From Urechis unicinctus (Eukaryota; Annelida; Polychaeta; Xenopneusta; Urechidae): a DNA stretch of 64,000 nucleotides. A program made the position numbers and the translations under genes. The notes under the pieces were generated by a model that did no database searches, was not told where the DNA came from, and saw only the letters and a list, made by a program, of their open reading frames with translations. Below, one piece after another: positions 12,654-25,300 of this stretch. The DNA lies in contig CM067343.1 of assembly GCA_034190875.2 (NCBI GenBank), positions 25,170,277-25,234,276 on the forward strand, in the 5' to 3' direction. Position 1 is the first letter of the stretch; the number at the start of each line of letters is the position of its first letter.

Positions 12654-13985
12654 TTAACTTGGCGAATGCTTTCGTCAAGTTATCTTGATCTGTCGCATTT
12701 GTGGGTTTGTGTGTTTGTTTGTAAACTTTTTTTTGGCAGACGATTTCGGTTGCAATTTGTGATGAAATTTAGAATTAATTTTTTTAAAAGGTCGGCAACA
12801 ATGTTGCTAAGAACCAAGACACTTTGTTTTTACCTTGACCTCACAATAAGGTCAAGGTCATTTAAATGTGAAAATCTAAAATCTCTCATTACTCCGCATA
12901 ATATGGCTTGATATTTACAAAATTTACACCACTTTGTAGCTAAATTCTATTGGCAACTTTTTTTTTGAATATATCGCGTTGTAAAAAATCAATAGTTTTC
13001 CCAAGCGCCCAAGGTCGAAAATCGTGGTATCAGTCCAAATTTTAACAAAATTAACCCAAGATATTCAATTGCCTATAAAACTATTAATAACCGTTCAATT
13101 GCAACAAAAAAATTGTCGACGGTTGTCAGTGACACGGTTAGTTGCAACGTAAAATTTAATGGCTGTTGATGACGTCATTTCCGGTTGCCAACGCATCAAA
13201 CTGTTCAAAAAGTGACACAAGTTCAATGCTTGATACCTCCATGCTGTAAAATTTGATTTTAAATGATTTTACATATTCTGAAATTGAAATGTACTTGTTA
13301 ACGTTTTCTTAATATACTTAATTGTAAATAATGCATCGTTGAAAAAATTGTAGCAGGTCGAAAATTTCTGGTAGCCTCAAATCCCTAAACTTTTTATTTC
13401 GCAATTCATTCATTATTCATCGTCCGATCGTAAAAACACCCAACATTTTCTTAAGCTGATACAATAACCAAATTTTGATAATTGACATATGCTGTCAAAA
13501 TATTCGACTTTTCAAAGCGCGTTGAGTTGAAAAAGCAAATTTCACTAAGTCAATTTTCGTCAAATTTTCGATTGCTTATAAAATAGTAAATATCAATTCA
13601 ATTGTCATAAAAATCAGCTCAGCTGTTGTCATCGACAGCACAAATAGCCTACTCATAAACTCAGATGAAAAAATGCGGTGGCACGAAAATGGAAACAAAA
13701 GGAAAATGGACTCGGCCGGGGTTCGAATACCGGCCTCTCGCATGGAAAATAAAAACTATTCCGCTACGCCACGCGTCACACTTTCAATGAAAGATGGGTT
13801 GTTTGATAGTATTATATGTATATGGTGCCAACTAAAGGTAAAACCATATTGCCTCATAACTTGAAGTTGTAAATATTGCAGTTTTAGTTTCATTCTAGAA
13901 TGTCGAAATGCTGTTTTGGACAGCGCGAATCGAAGAGTGACATTTTATCGATGTCGATGACGTCACTACTAGTAGCAAAATACGT
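12654..13985 (+). mobile_element. Dispersed repeat block A (copy in spacer 1-2)
   Basis: Starts with a hairpin (AACTTGGCGAA, loop, TTTCGTCAAGTT) followed by ATCTTGATC and a GTTTGTTTG run. It carries internal modules seen many times in this window: GGTCGGCAACAATGTTG, a TTGACCTCA/GGTCAAGGTCA segment, GACGTCATTTCCGG and CTTATAAAAT. The matching copy is at 39031-40362. After gene 2 the same flank (AATCTGAAGTCGTCACTGA) runs on without the block, giving an empty site. No protein is encoded, so this is non-autonomous. The hairpin end suggests a Helitron- or MITE-like element, but I cannot decide which. Confidence 0.65.
13708..13776 (-). repeat. tRNA-like SINE-type segment
   Basis: On the minus strand the sequence reads like a tRNA-derived head. 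An A-box-like TGGCGTAGCGG lies near 13762-13772. A T-arm with loop TTCGAAC is closed by complementary GGCCGG/CCGGCC near 13713-13736, which is a B-box-like element. The anticodon arm region is AT-rich and does not fold as a good tRNA, so a functional tRNA is unlikely. A more mutated copy is at 40056-40123, at the same place inside the second block A. Confidence 0.5.
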
Positions 13986-14067
13986 GGTAACTGTCCAAAT
14001 TTCAAGAAAAATAACTCTAAAAATTCAATTGAATATAAAACAATAAAAAACCATCCGATGTCCAAAT

Positions 14068-15231
14068 ATGCTCCTTCTTGCAACGAAGACAAGAGACAGT
14101 TTAAAAATATGAATTTTCATATCCATAAGTGTCTTAACATCCATTTTGCCTACAGTGCAACAACAGCCATACTCCGTTGTAAACAGAATCAACGAAATCT
14201 AACGCAATTTTAAGAATTGTTGTTCAACATGGCTACCGTGCGAATCGAAAACAAGACCGATATCACAGCGAATTATCTAGAGGTAGCAGCGTTTTGTGTC
14301 TACGTCTCGAGGTTGAGTCGAGATGCCACCAAGCAAATCATGCTTCTCAATTTGGCGCGCGTCTTAGGGCGATTTACAAAGAAAATGGGTTAGAGTTGAT
14401 ATGATAATGTTGCAGGTGTGGATAATACAATGGCCTGTATTGGTTCGGCTTTCGGTTGAAAATCACGAGCTCCATCAAATTATGTTGCGCTGTGGGAGTC
14501 GGCCATGTTGAGGTTCTGAACAAAGTTTCTTGACGTGCCGCACTTTCGTGATGAAACGTAACAATAATACAATAATGTAGTAATAGATACAGTCCTCGTG
14601 TCATTTTGTGATATAATCTCTCATAGCCTGGGGGCTTTTGTAAGTTTTGAGCGAGTTAACTTTTGGCGAGTGCCATTTTGACATCGGAACACTAGAAATT
14701 TCGCAGGCGGCTCTTCGCCTATACAGCGCGGATATGAGATATCGCAAGTAGTAAACAGCGCGGGCGCCGTCAGATGCGAGGTTTTATTCCCCACTTAAAC
14801 CTAGCAAACGACCACAATATATTTACCAAACAACACCCATGACAGCGCATTTAAATGTGAGTTCAGACAATCGTCGCATTTAAAGGGTTAGGGTGCAAAT
14901 GAATGGACTGGGTATCTGCGTTAAGAAACGAAGGTAACCATTTTAAACCAGGTCGTTTTACCTGTCCTTGAACACTCCCTCTTTTGACTCATACTTTCTC
15001 CTCGGTTGGTATGCTGACAGAGCAGAAGAAAGTTGCTTCACTCCATCTAGGTATGTGAACATTTGCGTAAGCTCGTTTTATATGCTAGAGTGTGATTAAC
15101 TCGAGAGATCCACACATTACTTTATATAATTACTTGCATGAACTGCCAGCCTGCATATAACAGAATGTATGGATGTAATTCCCACATATTTGTGGAAATA
15201 TTACAATATGTTGGTATTGCGCGGCTAATAT
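14068..15231. repeat. Segmental repeat block B (copy in spacer 1-2)
   Basis: About 1.2 kb matching 43214-44406 in order and strand, with many substitutions and small indels. It includes a shared CAACATGGCTACCGTGCGAA segment and CTTCGCCTATACAGCGCGGA. No protein-coding potential recognised. Always followed by the CATCGACCA-rich minisatellite, so block B, that minisatellite and the ATGT array travel together. Confidence 0.75.
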
Positions 15232-15830
15232 CTACAACTACCTCACATCGACAATCACCCAACATCGACCACCAACCCACATTAACCGCCGTCCAAATAT
15301 CTACCACCACCTATTGACCATCACCCCACATCGACCATCATCCCACATCGACCACTACCCAACATCAACCACCGTCCAAACATCGACCACTACCCCATAT
15401 CAACCACCGTCCAAACATCGACCATTACCAAACATAGACCATCGACCCACATCGACCCCCCATCCCACATCGGCCACTGCTCCCATCGACCACCACCCCA
15501 CATCAACCGCTGTTCAAACATCCACCACCACCACCTTTTGACCATCACAACCCCACATCAACCATCACCCAACATTAACCACCACCGCACATCGACCGCT
15601 ACCCCACACGGACCGCTTTATCGAACATCACCCCACATCGACAATCACTCCACATCGACCACAATCCTACATCGACCATCACCCCACATCGACCACTACC
15701 CCACATCGACCACTACCCCACATCAACCGCCGTCCAAACATGAACCACCACATCATAATGACCACTACTTCACCAAAACCATCAACCCTCATCAACCTCT
15801 TTCATACATCAACCACGACCGCACAATATC
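15232..15830 (+). repeat. CATCGACCA-rich minisatellite
   Basis: Irregular tandem array of units like CCCCACATCGACCATCAC (about 18 bp), with variants having CGTCCAAA or CATCAACC. Strong strand bias: almost no G on the + strand. It gives Thr/His/Pro-rich open frames that are not genes. A second array of the same kind lies at 44407-45048. Confidence 0.85.
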
Positions 15831-16062
15831 ACCAAGGCGGAGTATTCCCTTCAATACATTTTTCTATTCCTTTGAACACCCGCGCCGCCTGAATTTAGTG
15901 AGGCCATGGAGCCAGTATTGCCCTCTCGTCCGAGCGCAAGCCGTTTGCACTCGTCTGTGCAAATTGAAATTGTAGACCTTAACACGGTGCAACGAAATAT
16001 CATAATCATTCGGTTATTTTGTGCATGCAGCATTGTATGATTGGTAAGAACCAATTGCAGGT
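15831..16062. other. Unique linker before the ATGT array
   Basis: Short non-repetitive stretch between two simple-sequence arrays. No gene or motif recognised. The second CATCGACCA-rich array (44407-45048) joins its ATGT array directly without this linker. Confidence 0.4.
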
Positions 16063-16424
16063 GGTATGTATGTATGTATGTATGTATGTATGTATGTATG
16101 TATGTATGTATGTATGTATGTATGTATGTATGTATGTATGTATGTATGTATGTATGTACGTGTGTATGTATGTATGTATGTATGTATGTATGTATGTATG
16201 TATGTATGTATGTATGTATGTATGTATGTATGTATGTATGTATGTATGTATGTATGTATGTATGTATGTATGTATGTATGTATGTATGTATGTATGTATG
16301 TATGTATGTATGTATGTATGTATGTATGTATGTATGTATGTATGTATGTATGTATGTATGTATGTATGTATGTATGTATGTATGTATGTATGTATGTATG
16401 TATGTATGTATGTATGTATGTATG

Positions 16425-16456
<32 letters not shown>

Positions 16457-17861
16457 TGTATGTATGTATGTGTATGTATGTATGTATGTATGTATGTATG
16501 TATGTATGTATGTATGTATGTATGTATGTATGTATGTATGTATGTATGTATGTATGTATGTATGTATGTATGTATGTATGTATGTATGTATGTATGTATG
16601 TATGTATGTATGTATGTATGTATGTATGTATGTATGTATGTATGTATGTATGTATGTATGTATGTATGTATGTATGTATGTATGTATGTATGTATGTATG
16701 TATGTATGTATGTATGTATGTATGTATGTATGTATGTATGTATGTATGTATGTATGTATGTATGTATGTATGTATGTATGTATGTATGTATGTATGTGTA
16801 TGTATGTATGTATGTATGTATGTATGTATGTATGTATGTATGTATGTATGTATGTATGTATGTATGTATGTATGTATGTATGTATGTATGTATGTATGTA
16901 TGTATGTATGTATGTATGTATGTATGTATGTATGTATGTATGTATGTATGTATGTATGTATGTATGTATGTATGTATGTATGTATGTATGTATGTATGTA
17001 TGTATGTATGTATGTATGTATGTATGTATGTATGTATGTATGTATGTATGTATGTATGTATGTATGTATGTATGTATGTATGTATGTATGTATGTATGTA
17101 TGTATGTATGTATGTATGTATGTATGTATGTATGTATGTATGTATGTATGTATGTATGTATGTGTGTATGTATGTATGTGTATGTATGTATGTATGTGTA
17201 TGTATGTATGTATGTGTATGTATGTATGTATGTATGTATGTATGTATGTGTATGTATGTATGTATGTGTATGTATGTATGTATGTATGTATGTATGTATG
17301 TATGTATGTATGTATGTATGTATGTATGTATGTATGTATGTATGTATGTATGTATGTATGTATGTATGTATGTATGTATGTATGTATGTATGTATGTATG
17401 TATGTATGTATGTATGTATGTATGTATGTATGTATGTATGTATGTATGTATGTATGTATGTATGTATGTATGTATGTATGTATGTATGTATGTATGTATG
17501 TATGTATGTGTATGCATGTATGTATGTATGTATGTATGTATGTATGTATGTATGTATGTATGTATGTATGTATGTATGTATGTATGTATGTATGTATGTA
17601 TGTATGTATGTATGTATGTATGTATGTATGTATGTATGTATGTATGTATGTATGTATGTATGTGTATGTATGTATGTATGTATGTATGTATGTATGTATG
17701 TATGTATGTATGTATGTATGTATGTATGTATGTATGTATGTATGTATGTATGTATGTATGTATGTATGTATGTATGTATGTATGTATGTATGTATGTATG
17801 TATGTATGTATGTATGTATGTATGTATGTATGTATGTATGTATGTATGTACGTATGTATGC

Positions 17862-17892
<31 letters not shown>

Positions 17893-18107
17893 TGTGTATG
17901 TATGTATGTATGTATGTATGTATGTATGTATGTATGTATGTATGTATGTATGTATGTATGTATGTATGTATGTATGTATGTATGTATGTATGTATGTATG
18001 TATGTGTATGTATGTATGTATGTATGTATGTATGTATGTATGTATGTATGTATGTATGTATGTATGTATGTATGTATGTATGTATGTATGTATGTATGTA
18101 TGTATGT
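16063..18107 (+). repeat. 2-kb ATGT tetranucleotide microsatellite
   Basis: Near-perfect (ATGT)n over roughly 2 kb, with scattered GTGT, ATAT, CATG and ACGT interruptions, clustered around 17160-17275 and 17840-17895. Since 4 and 3 share no factor, all three frames on the + strand stay open as a Tyr-Val-Cys-Met repeat, and the minus strand as His-Thr-Tyr-Ile. None is a gene. It is followed at once by an element body (CCTACGTTAACCTTTTC...) that also follows the arrays at 45053-45692 and 45980-46480. Confidence 0.97.
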
Positions 18108-18955
18108 ATTTATATACCTACGTTAACCTTTTCTTTGGATCGCGGTACAGGTCGCAGTATTGATAATTGTTTCGAATATATTTTTTTTCAAATGATCGAC
18201 TCTTTTATCATGACTTTTAACTTTGACCTCAAACTACTTCAAGGCCATCGAAAATGTGAAAATCTAAAATCCCCAATATCCCCAGGGATTATTGTTCGAT
18301 CTTCACATAATATTTTCACTAATGTGTAGCTCAATTAAATTGCCAAATTTCCTCTAAATATATTATTTTGTAAATAATCAATAATTTTCCCTCGCGCCTA
18401 AGGGCTATCAATCGCGTAATCAGCCCATATTTGTTCTATAGTTAAATCAATTGGGACAATTGTTGTCATGAACAGCACAAATCGAACTGTGAAATGTTAT
18501 GGATGTAGATGACGTCATTTCCTGCATTGATGCTCAAGCAAATGATAAATCGGCATTGATTGTCAGAATCATAGCCGGGCTATGACTCTGTCATCATCGA
18601 CATGCAGACAACTTTCATAAATTTTTCAATTGCTTATAAAATGGCAAATGTCGGTTTAATAGTCATAAAAATTGTGTCAATCGTTACAAAGTACAGCGAA
18701 AATCGATCTTTTTAAAAATGTGTGTAAATGACGTTACGGCCGGTACGGAATGCATTATTGTTCAAGCGGAAGAGAAATCGGTAATGATTGCCATAATATC
18801 GATTCACCCAGAGCCTTGCTATGATTCGGCCAACAGTCGTGGAACATTTTGCCATCACATCAGTTGTGAAACTAACTTTGAATGTGATGATAGTATCGTT
18901 AATTTGTTTCAGCTCGTCGCCAAGTTTATCAATTGGTTAATTGAATTCTTGGTTT
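18108..18955 (+). mobile_element. Dispersed element body after the ATGT array
   Basis: Begins CTACGTTAACCTTTTCTTTG with a GGTACAGGTCGCA segment, then a GACCTCAAACTA module, AAAATGTGAAAATCTAAAAT, GACGTCATTTCC, CTTATAAAATGG and a terminal GCCAAGTTTATCAATTGG...TTGAATTCTTG. The same order recurs at 46490-47765, and in part at 40800-42190 and 45690-45975. No protein is encoded, so it is non-autonomous and probably mobilised in trans. The right boundary is defined because the following GGTTTGGAAA flank is found without the element before gene 3 (about 30158). Confidence 0.65.
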
Positions 18956-19385
18956 GGAAATTTTCTTGATTTTCGTATCTCGTATCGTATTAGTAAATTC
19001 GTTCCTATTCTGGCATAGAAGAGACGCTCACGTACAAAAGCTAACAGATACGTGGTAGCCCACCCTAGAATTATATATGATGGTTTTAAGTCGTACTTTC
19101 AAATCCCCTTTACTGAGGTTATCATAAAGTTGGCCATTGAAACGTTGGGAAAGCTTTATGAAAGGGATATTATCATCCGAAACCACATTAGTTCCGTATC
19201 CTGGCTGTCAAGAGATCGTATTTTTTCAAGATATTTTGGTTTACTGATTGTCTTTCCAAATAATTGCCGGTTATTTACATTCTCTGGATAAATGACGAAC
19301 CTGGACCCTTTCCATGTATCGATTCATTCAGGTGCAGGTAAAGACTAAATCAATCAAGTCCTGGCGTATTCTGTTCGGTTCACAC
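18956..19385 (+). promoter_or_regulatory. Conserved upstream region of gene 2
   Basis: About 430 bp also found upstream of genes 3 and 4 but not gene 1. It contains a TATATATG at 19072-19079 and a segment ending in CTCTGGATAAATGACGAACC, then a leader ATGTATCGATTCATTCAGG. Retention in three copies while surrounding DNA turned over suggests promoter and 5' UTR. In frame with the main start is an upstream ATG at 19314 that would add 24 residues. Transcription start not determinable here. Confidence 0.45.
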
Positions 19386-22300
19386 ATGACTATGGAAGAC
19401 CCCGAGGTTACAACACGTGTTGACGTGGTGTCACCAAATGCCGATAAAGTTGATGATACTCCAGCTCGTGATCAATGGGGAAACAAGTTGGACTTTATTC
19501 TGAGTGCTGTTGGATTTGCCGTCGGTCTTGGAAACGTCTGGCGGTTTCCATACCTGTGTTACAAGAATGGAGGAGGTGAGTTTTCGATGGCTGTTTATAT
19601 ATTAGGGTGTGATAGGCTTATTGTTGAGATATCATTAGATCAATTTTTTATGTACTTGAATTATAAAACGACGTGACTTAAGTACTGTTTTTAATCTGAA
19701 AGTGAGGAAATAGAGAATCGTGAATTAAATGGTTCGTTTAATGTGTATAATGTTGTGGCTTGTACAAATAGCGAATTATTTACATTTACTTTGAATCAAG
19801 CAAATGTGTTATTGTTTCTCTCCAGGTGCGTTCTTTATCCCATACTTGATCTGTCTGGTCTGCGGAGGAGTACCAATGTTCTTCTTGGAAGTAGCTCTTG
19901 GACAGTACACCAGTCAAGGGGGTCTTGGAGCTTGGAAAATATGCCCAATGTTTATTGGTAGGATGAATGAATTCTTTCAAATTGATCACCCCTAGGCCAA
20001 GGATTTTACCGTTTAACATTGTTGTTTGCAGTGATGATGAATTGTGCGTATTGATACACAGATCATAATAGTTATGTTGGCTGTGTCTTTTTGTTCTTGG
20101 GAATATATGAAAAAGACCCAAAATGACCAATATTCAAAATTACTTTGTCCCGTTTTTGAACCGGGCATCATTTTCAATACAGCTTTATCCTACTCATCAA
20201 TTGGTCTATCCAACATGTTCAATACACCTTTGTATTGTCAGGTATTGGTCTCGCCACTACGTTGATTGTGTTCCTGTTAAACATCTACTACGTCGTCGTA
20301 GCCGCGTGGGATCTCTACTATTTTGTCCATGTCTTCAACACAGTTCTCCCCTGGTCTCACTGCAACAATTCGTGGAATACTGACAGGTGATATCGCATTT
20401 TGAAGCTTGTTCATCTTTTTAGTTATCATGTAATATATCAAATACAAAAAGGGAGACCTTATTGCCAAGGATTTAAAAAAATAATGCTTCTTACAAGCTG
20501 GGCGCCATTGTACGAGTGCATGACGATGCTATAACTGCTGGATGACAACACTTTGTACATAATGGATTTGGTTTTAATTTTTTAATGTGTAGCTCTCTTT
20601 GAGGTGTGAGGCGAGGTTATCTCATGACTTACTTACGATATAACCTCAAAAGGTTTTGCATCCAATGAACCTTCTTTGTGACGTCATCACGTTTAAGTCT
20701 CTCCAAATTAAAAGCAGCGATGTTATGATGTACATTTATATGTTTGACAAAGAAACAATGCGTCTTCTAACCCCCTGACACGCAATACGATAGTATGCAA
20801 AGTTCCGCAAAACGCTTATCAATTAGCACAACTTTTGTCTCTTCTTGCCTGATAAAAGGCATTGAAAAGAATCGGTATTCATGGCAGCTTCTTATCGTGT
20901 CCATTCTATGGCAGACAATTGGGATTTTCTCGCCTTGTTGTAACAGATGCTGGACGCCATTCGGAGCAGATGTTAACCAGAGCGCGGAGATGTACAACAC
21001 GACAGGAAGCGGGGGACATGTTGATCCCGTTGTTGAGTTCTGGGAGTAAGTGCTTATGGTGCCTAATAATAATTAGAGATAACGCTGGGAATGACAATGT
21101 GTTGATTGCTTATGAATTTGATGCTGCTTGTGTGAGAAAGGGTGTTACGACCGCCGTGGCCAGCTGTGGCTGTTTGAAATTCAGCGTATGTGAATGGTAG
21201 CGTATAAGTAGTGTGTTCGATACTATGACAGGATGTTTCTCTATGCATTGTACATATTTATAAACAACGATCCTCACCATCATAATAATCATCATCATCA
21301 TTATCATCACCATCGTTATCATCGATATCATTATCAGCATGATCACCACCGTTATTATTGTCATCACCATCACCATCACACTTCGCTCATTAAAGGAGAT
21401 CTTGTATATTGGTTTCACTTTACATATTTCTTTATTGCTGTATGGTACAAAACGCTGTAAAATATCTTACGCATGGTCAAGCGTTTATCGACGCTTGATA
21501 TCTTCTACTTATTAACTCGCTGAAACGGGTTACATATTGCATCTCACAGATCTATTTCTCAGTGGCCTATCGGTGTTACTTGTCTTTCTGCGTTTGATCC
21601 GACCGTGATGAAGTTTATTTCAGACAACCGTTCATTACTCGAAATAAATTTCCCGACCGTGACCTTCACTCCATCAAATTCCACACAGGCCACAACAACG
21701 TTCATTAAAAGACTGCGTCGTTAATTTTACTGATGAATTGAATTGTCATCTGTTGGCGGGCAGGTGTGAAGTTTATGATGACAAGTGGCTGGAGCCATCC
21801 TGAGGCCAGGGGGTTCAAATTAGGTAATTACGCGCCACATGGACTGATATTTAGGATTGGAAACCCCTCGCCAGTGTGGTTTTGTGACTAATGCTTCTGC
21901 AAGAAATTGGGAAGATGGGCTAATACCGTGACTGCCCGAAGAGGAATACGCAACAAGATTAATGTTTAGTAAACAAAACACTTTTGAGAAAACCCCTGTT
22001 AAAGCACTTGCAAGGTATGATTGAAAAAGGCGCCTCCATAGTCTAGCCATTTTAAAGCTGCGCTGCTCGGTGAGGGACTTTCTCAAATCGACAAGATAGT
22101 GAGGAGATTTTGAGACACGGTCTCAGCTATTTCACGGCTTGCCTACGATATGAGAAAAAGACCGAGCTTTTTCTTGAACTCTGATTGGCTTCAACCATGA
22201 CCTTCTAAACCTCGCCTAGTGGTTTAAAGAGACGTGGGTCCTCATCACCCACCCCTCCACCCACCCCCTAGCGGCGACTATTCGGGGCAACCTCATTGCT

Positions 22301-25300
22301 ATGGGTTGAGACTCGAGTCTCTGGCAGATTCCTGGTTGTTCAGTGGATCAGCCTTTACGAGGGCCATATTCGCAACACACCGTATTTCACCTGGACGAGA
22401 GGCTAGTATGGCCTTGCTTAGTCAATCAGTAGGTCTAGGCCTGTAAGAAAATCATTTCCATCTTCATATTAACAATTTCCATTCGCATTGATCCCCGCCC
22501 CCCCCCCCCTCATATATCCTACGAGGCAGCTGTATAATCAGGTCAACCTTGTATATGTATTTAACCCCACCTTTGTGGTCACCATATAATTTGGTGTGCC
22601 GTCAAATCCTACACTTACTTCCTCTCTTACTCCACGGCTGCCCGGCATCCCTTTTTATTTCTACTTGATTGCTTGTTCGAACAATATGCCAATGGTAATC
22701 TCTGTACTATCGTGTTGAACCTGCGAACGTTTCATGTTTTTAGGAACAAGATTCTTGAGATTTCCCCCGGGGTGGACCATCCTGACGGCATTGTATGGCA
22801 GCTGGCAGTGGCTCTCTTTGTGGCTTGGCTGGTCTGCTACTTATGCGTGTTTAAAGGCGTCAAATGGACGGGAAAGGTAAGAAGCTAAGCTGCATACCAT
22901 ACGAAATCATTCTGTTTCCATGTCATTAGGGACAAAGACGCTCGGATCTTGGTGTCTTGGTTTCCGAATGAGGGCTATCGCTTCGCTCGGAAGATGACAA
23001 AAAGTTTTTCAAGGGACGCTTGTGTTATTTGTCATTATGTGCATACGGGTCATCTGTGATTTCCATTCAACAGGTGGTGTACTTCACGGCGCTCTTTCCA
23101 TACGCCATGCTTACAATACTCCTCGTACGTGGAGTGACGCTAGATGGCGCTGCTGATGGCATAGTATTTTATCTGAAACCTGACTTTTCACGCCTCGCAG
23201 ACGCTCAGGTAAATATCTTATTTAACTTTTGCCGGAGGAAGAACGCTAACTAGAATCCCGACAGGTGCCATGCTGGCGATGTCAACTTCAATAGCCCAGC
23301 TACATAATTCATCGTCGTGGTCATCATTATCACCATCATCGTTATGAATATAGTCAATGTCATTGCCAACATCTTTGTCGTCGGTTATTGCATCATCATC
23401 GTCGTCGTCGTCGTCGTCAAAAGCATCATCACCTGAATTGTAATCACCGATTATCTCATTTGCCTTCTTGTTTTGACTTTGTCAATCGCAGAACGTCAAG
23501 AATTATTTATGCATTTCTGTATTGAGTCCTTAATGGTTCAACATCGTCAGCTTTGGATGTGTTGATTGTAGATGATAAGTGCATCAATATCGCTTGGTAT
23601 ATCTATCCAAGTTAATAACTTCTATTTATCTATTGCTCTTTGTTGGCGCCACGTCTTATACGTTTTTTTATGTATGAATGTCTCAATAAATGTATGCTTA
23701 AAAAGGCGTGTGCATTGATTGGGAGATGATATTAACTTTGCTTCTTTTTCATCAAGCGTTATTTTTATAAATGCGAATTTTAGATAACCTCAATATATGC
23801 CTCAAATGCCCCTTGTATTGATCTGCGTGATAACAACCTAATTGCGATATGTCGACTTGTGATTTTGTGTCGTTTAACCGTCATAATGTGTATTGTTCGT
23901 GTATTGCTCGGTGTGTGGAACAGCCGTGGATTGACGCGGGCACCCAGATATTCTTCTCCTATGCTGTAGCTTTTGGTGCTTTGATTGGCCTGGGAAGCTA
24001 CAACAAATTCACTAACAATTGTTACAGGTGATTGAGAAACTTGCAAGTTCAGCGTTTACAACATTTCACAAAGTGAAGCGTGCTTGTAGTTGAATCCGAT
24101 TGAAAATAATGATAATATTATTACCCGTATTCTGGTGACCATGGTTTTGTAGCGCCAAATGTGTAGCATGTCCATAGCGTAGTTATATCCATAACATCAA
24201 CGAAACTATTATGTGGCGTGCAGCGATGTTGACCTTATTAAGCATATATGTTTGGTTGACCATTTGCGAGTGGTGCCCAATTAGCACCTTCCAAATCAAT
24301 TTCCGCACTAAGCCATGTTTCATCCCTTGTTATGTATGATGTTTCCGTCTGCAGGGATTGCATCATCATCTCATTCGTCAACAGCTGTACCAGTGTGTAT
24401 GCCGGCTTCGTCGTCTTCTCTGTGCTGGGCTTCATGGCCAAAGAACAAGGAGTGTCAGTTGCCGATGTGGCAGAATCTGGTAGCAATATCTCCGAGACTG
24501 GACTTTAATAATAACGTATGTATATTTTTATTGATCGTTGCGAAATTCAACTCTCCTCTTTTGTTCCATATGCAAGGTCCAGGTCTCGCCTTCATCGCTT
24601 ACCCCAAAGCCGTCACTCAGATGCCTGGATCACATATATGGGCGGCACTGTTTTTCATCATGATATTCCTCCTCTTCCTTGATAGCCAAGTAATGCTTGT
24701 TCATAGATAAATTAAATGAGCACCCATTAAAATAAGTCAAGACGTCATGTCATAAACCTTGGTGCAACTTGAGCTGTTCACAATGTCACAAAATATATTC
24801 AGGATGTCATAACATATGCAGAAATCATTACAATTACCAAGATGCAAATAGAGCTATTCGAGAAACCTTTGAATTTACATAGGCGAGAAAGGAAAGGAAT
24901 GACTATATCATTGTAACTGACAAAAAAATCACTTGTCAACTGCTACCCAAGGCCATTTAATGAACGTTTCTGAAGCTATTAGAACACTCACTGAGGAGCA
25001 GCTCAAATTGATCAGGTATTAGTTGAAGTAAACGGGGCAGTAATTCATAAAATCACTTCACTAACCGAGATGCAATTTTGGTAATTGGCAATTCAGCAAT
25101 TACCGATGCGCAATGGAAATCAATCAGGGTTTTACATTTATGTAATACTTCCACATCTTGAAACGTCCCAAATGTGCACGAGCAGTTATCGCTGACAGAG
25201 ACCTTCCTATGAAGTACATTCATTCAGACAGATGAGTGTATTTTGCCAGTATGTGTCAGTTTGTAGGCATGGAGGCCTTCATCACAGTGGTCATGGACCT

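Noticed and set aside
13708..13776. Functional tRNA gene on the minus strand
   Set aside because: A and B boxes present, but the anticodon arm does not pair and the second copy has lost the T-arm, so a SINE-type relic is more likely.
15851..18329. Very long open frames (about 500-760 codons) on both strands, Tyr-Val-Cys-Met or His-Thr-Tyr-Ile repeats
   Set aside because: They are the translation of the ATGT array, whose period 4 cannot produce stops; no non-repeat protein sequence is attached.
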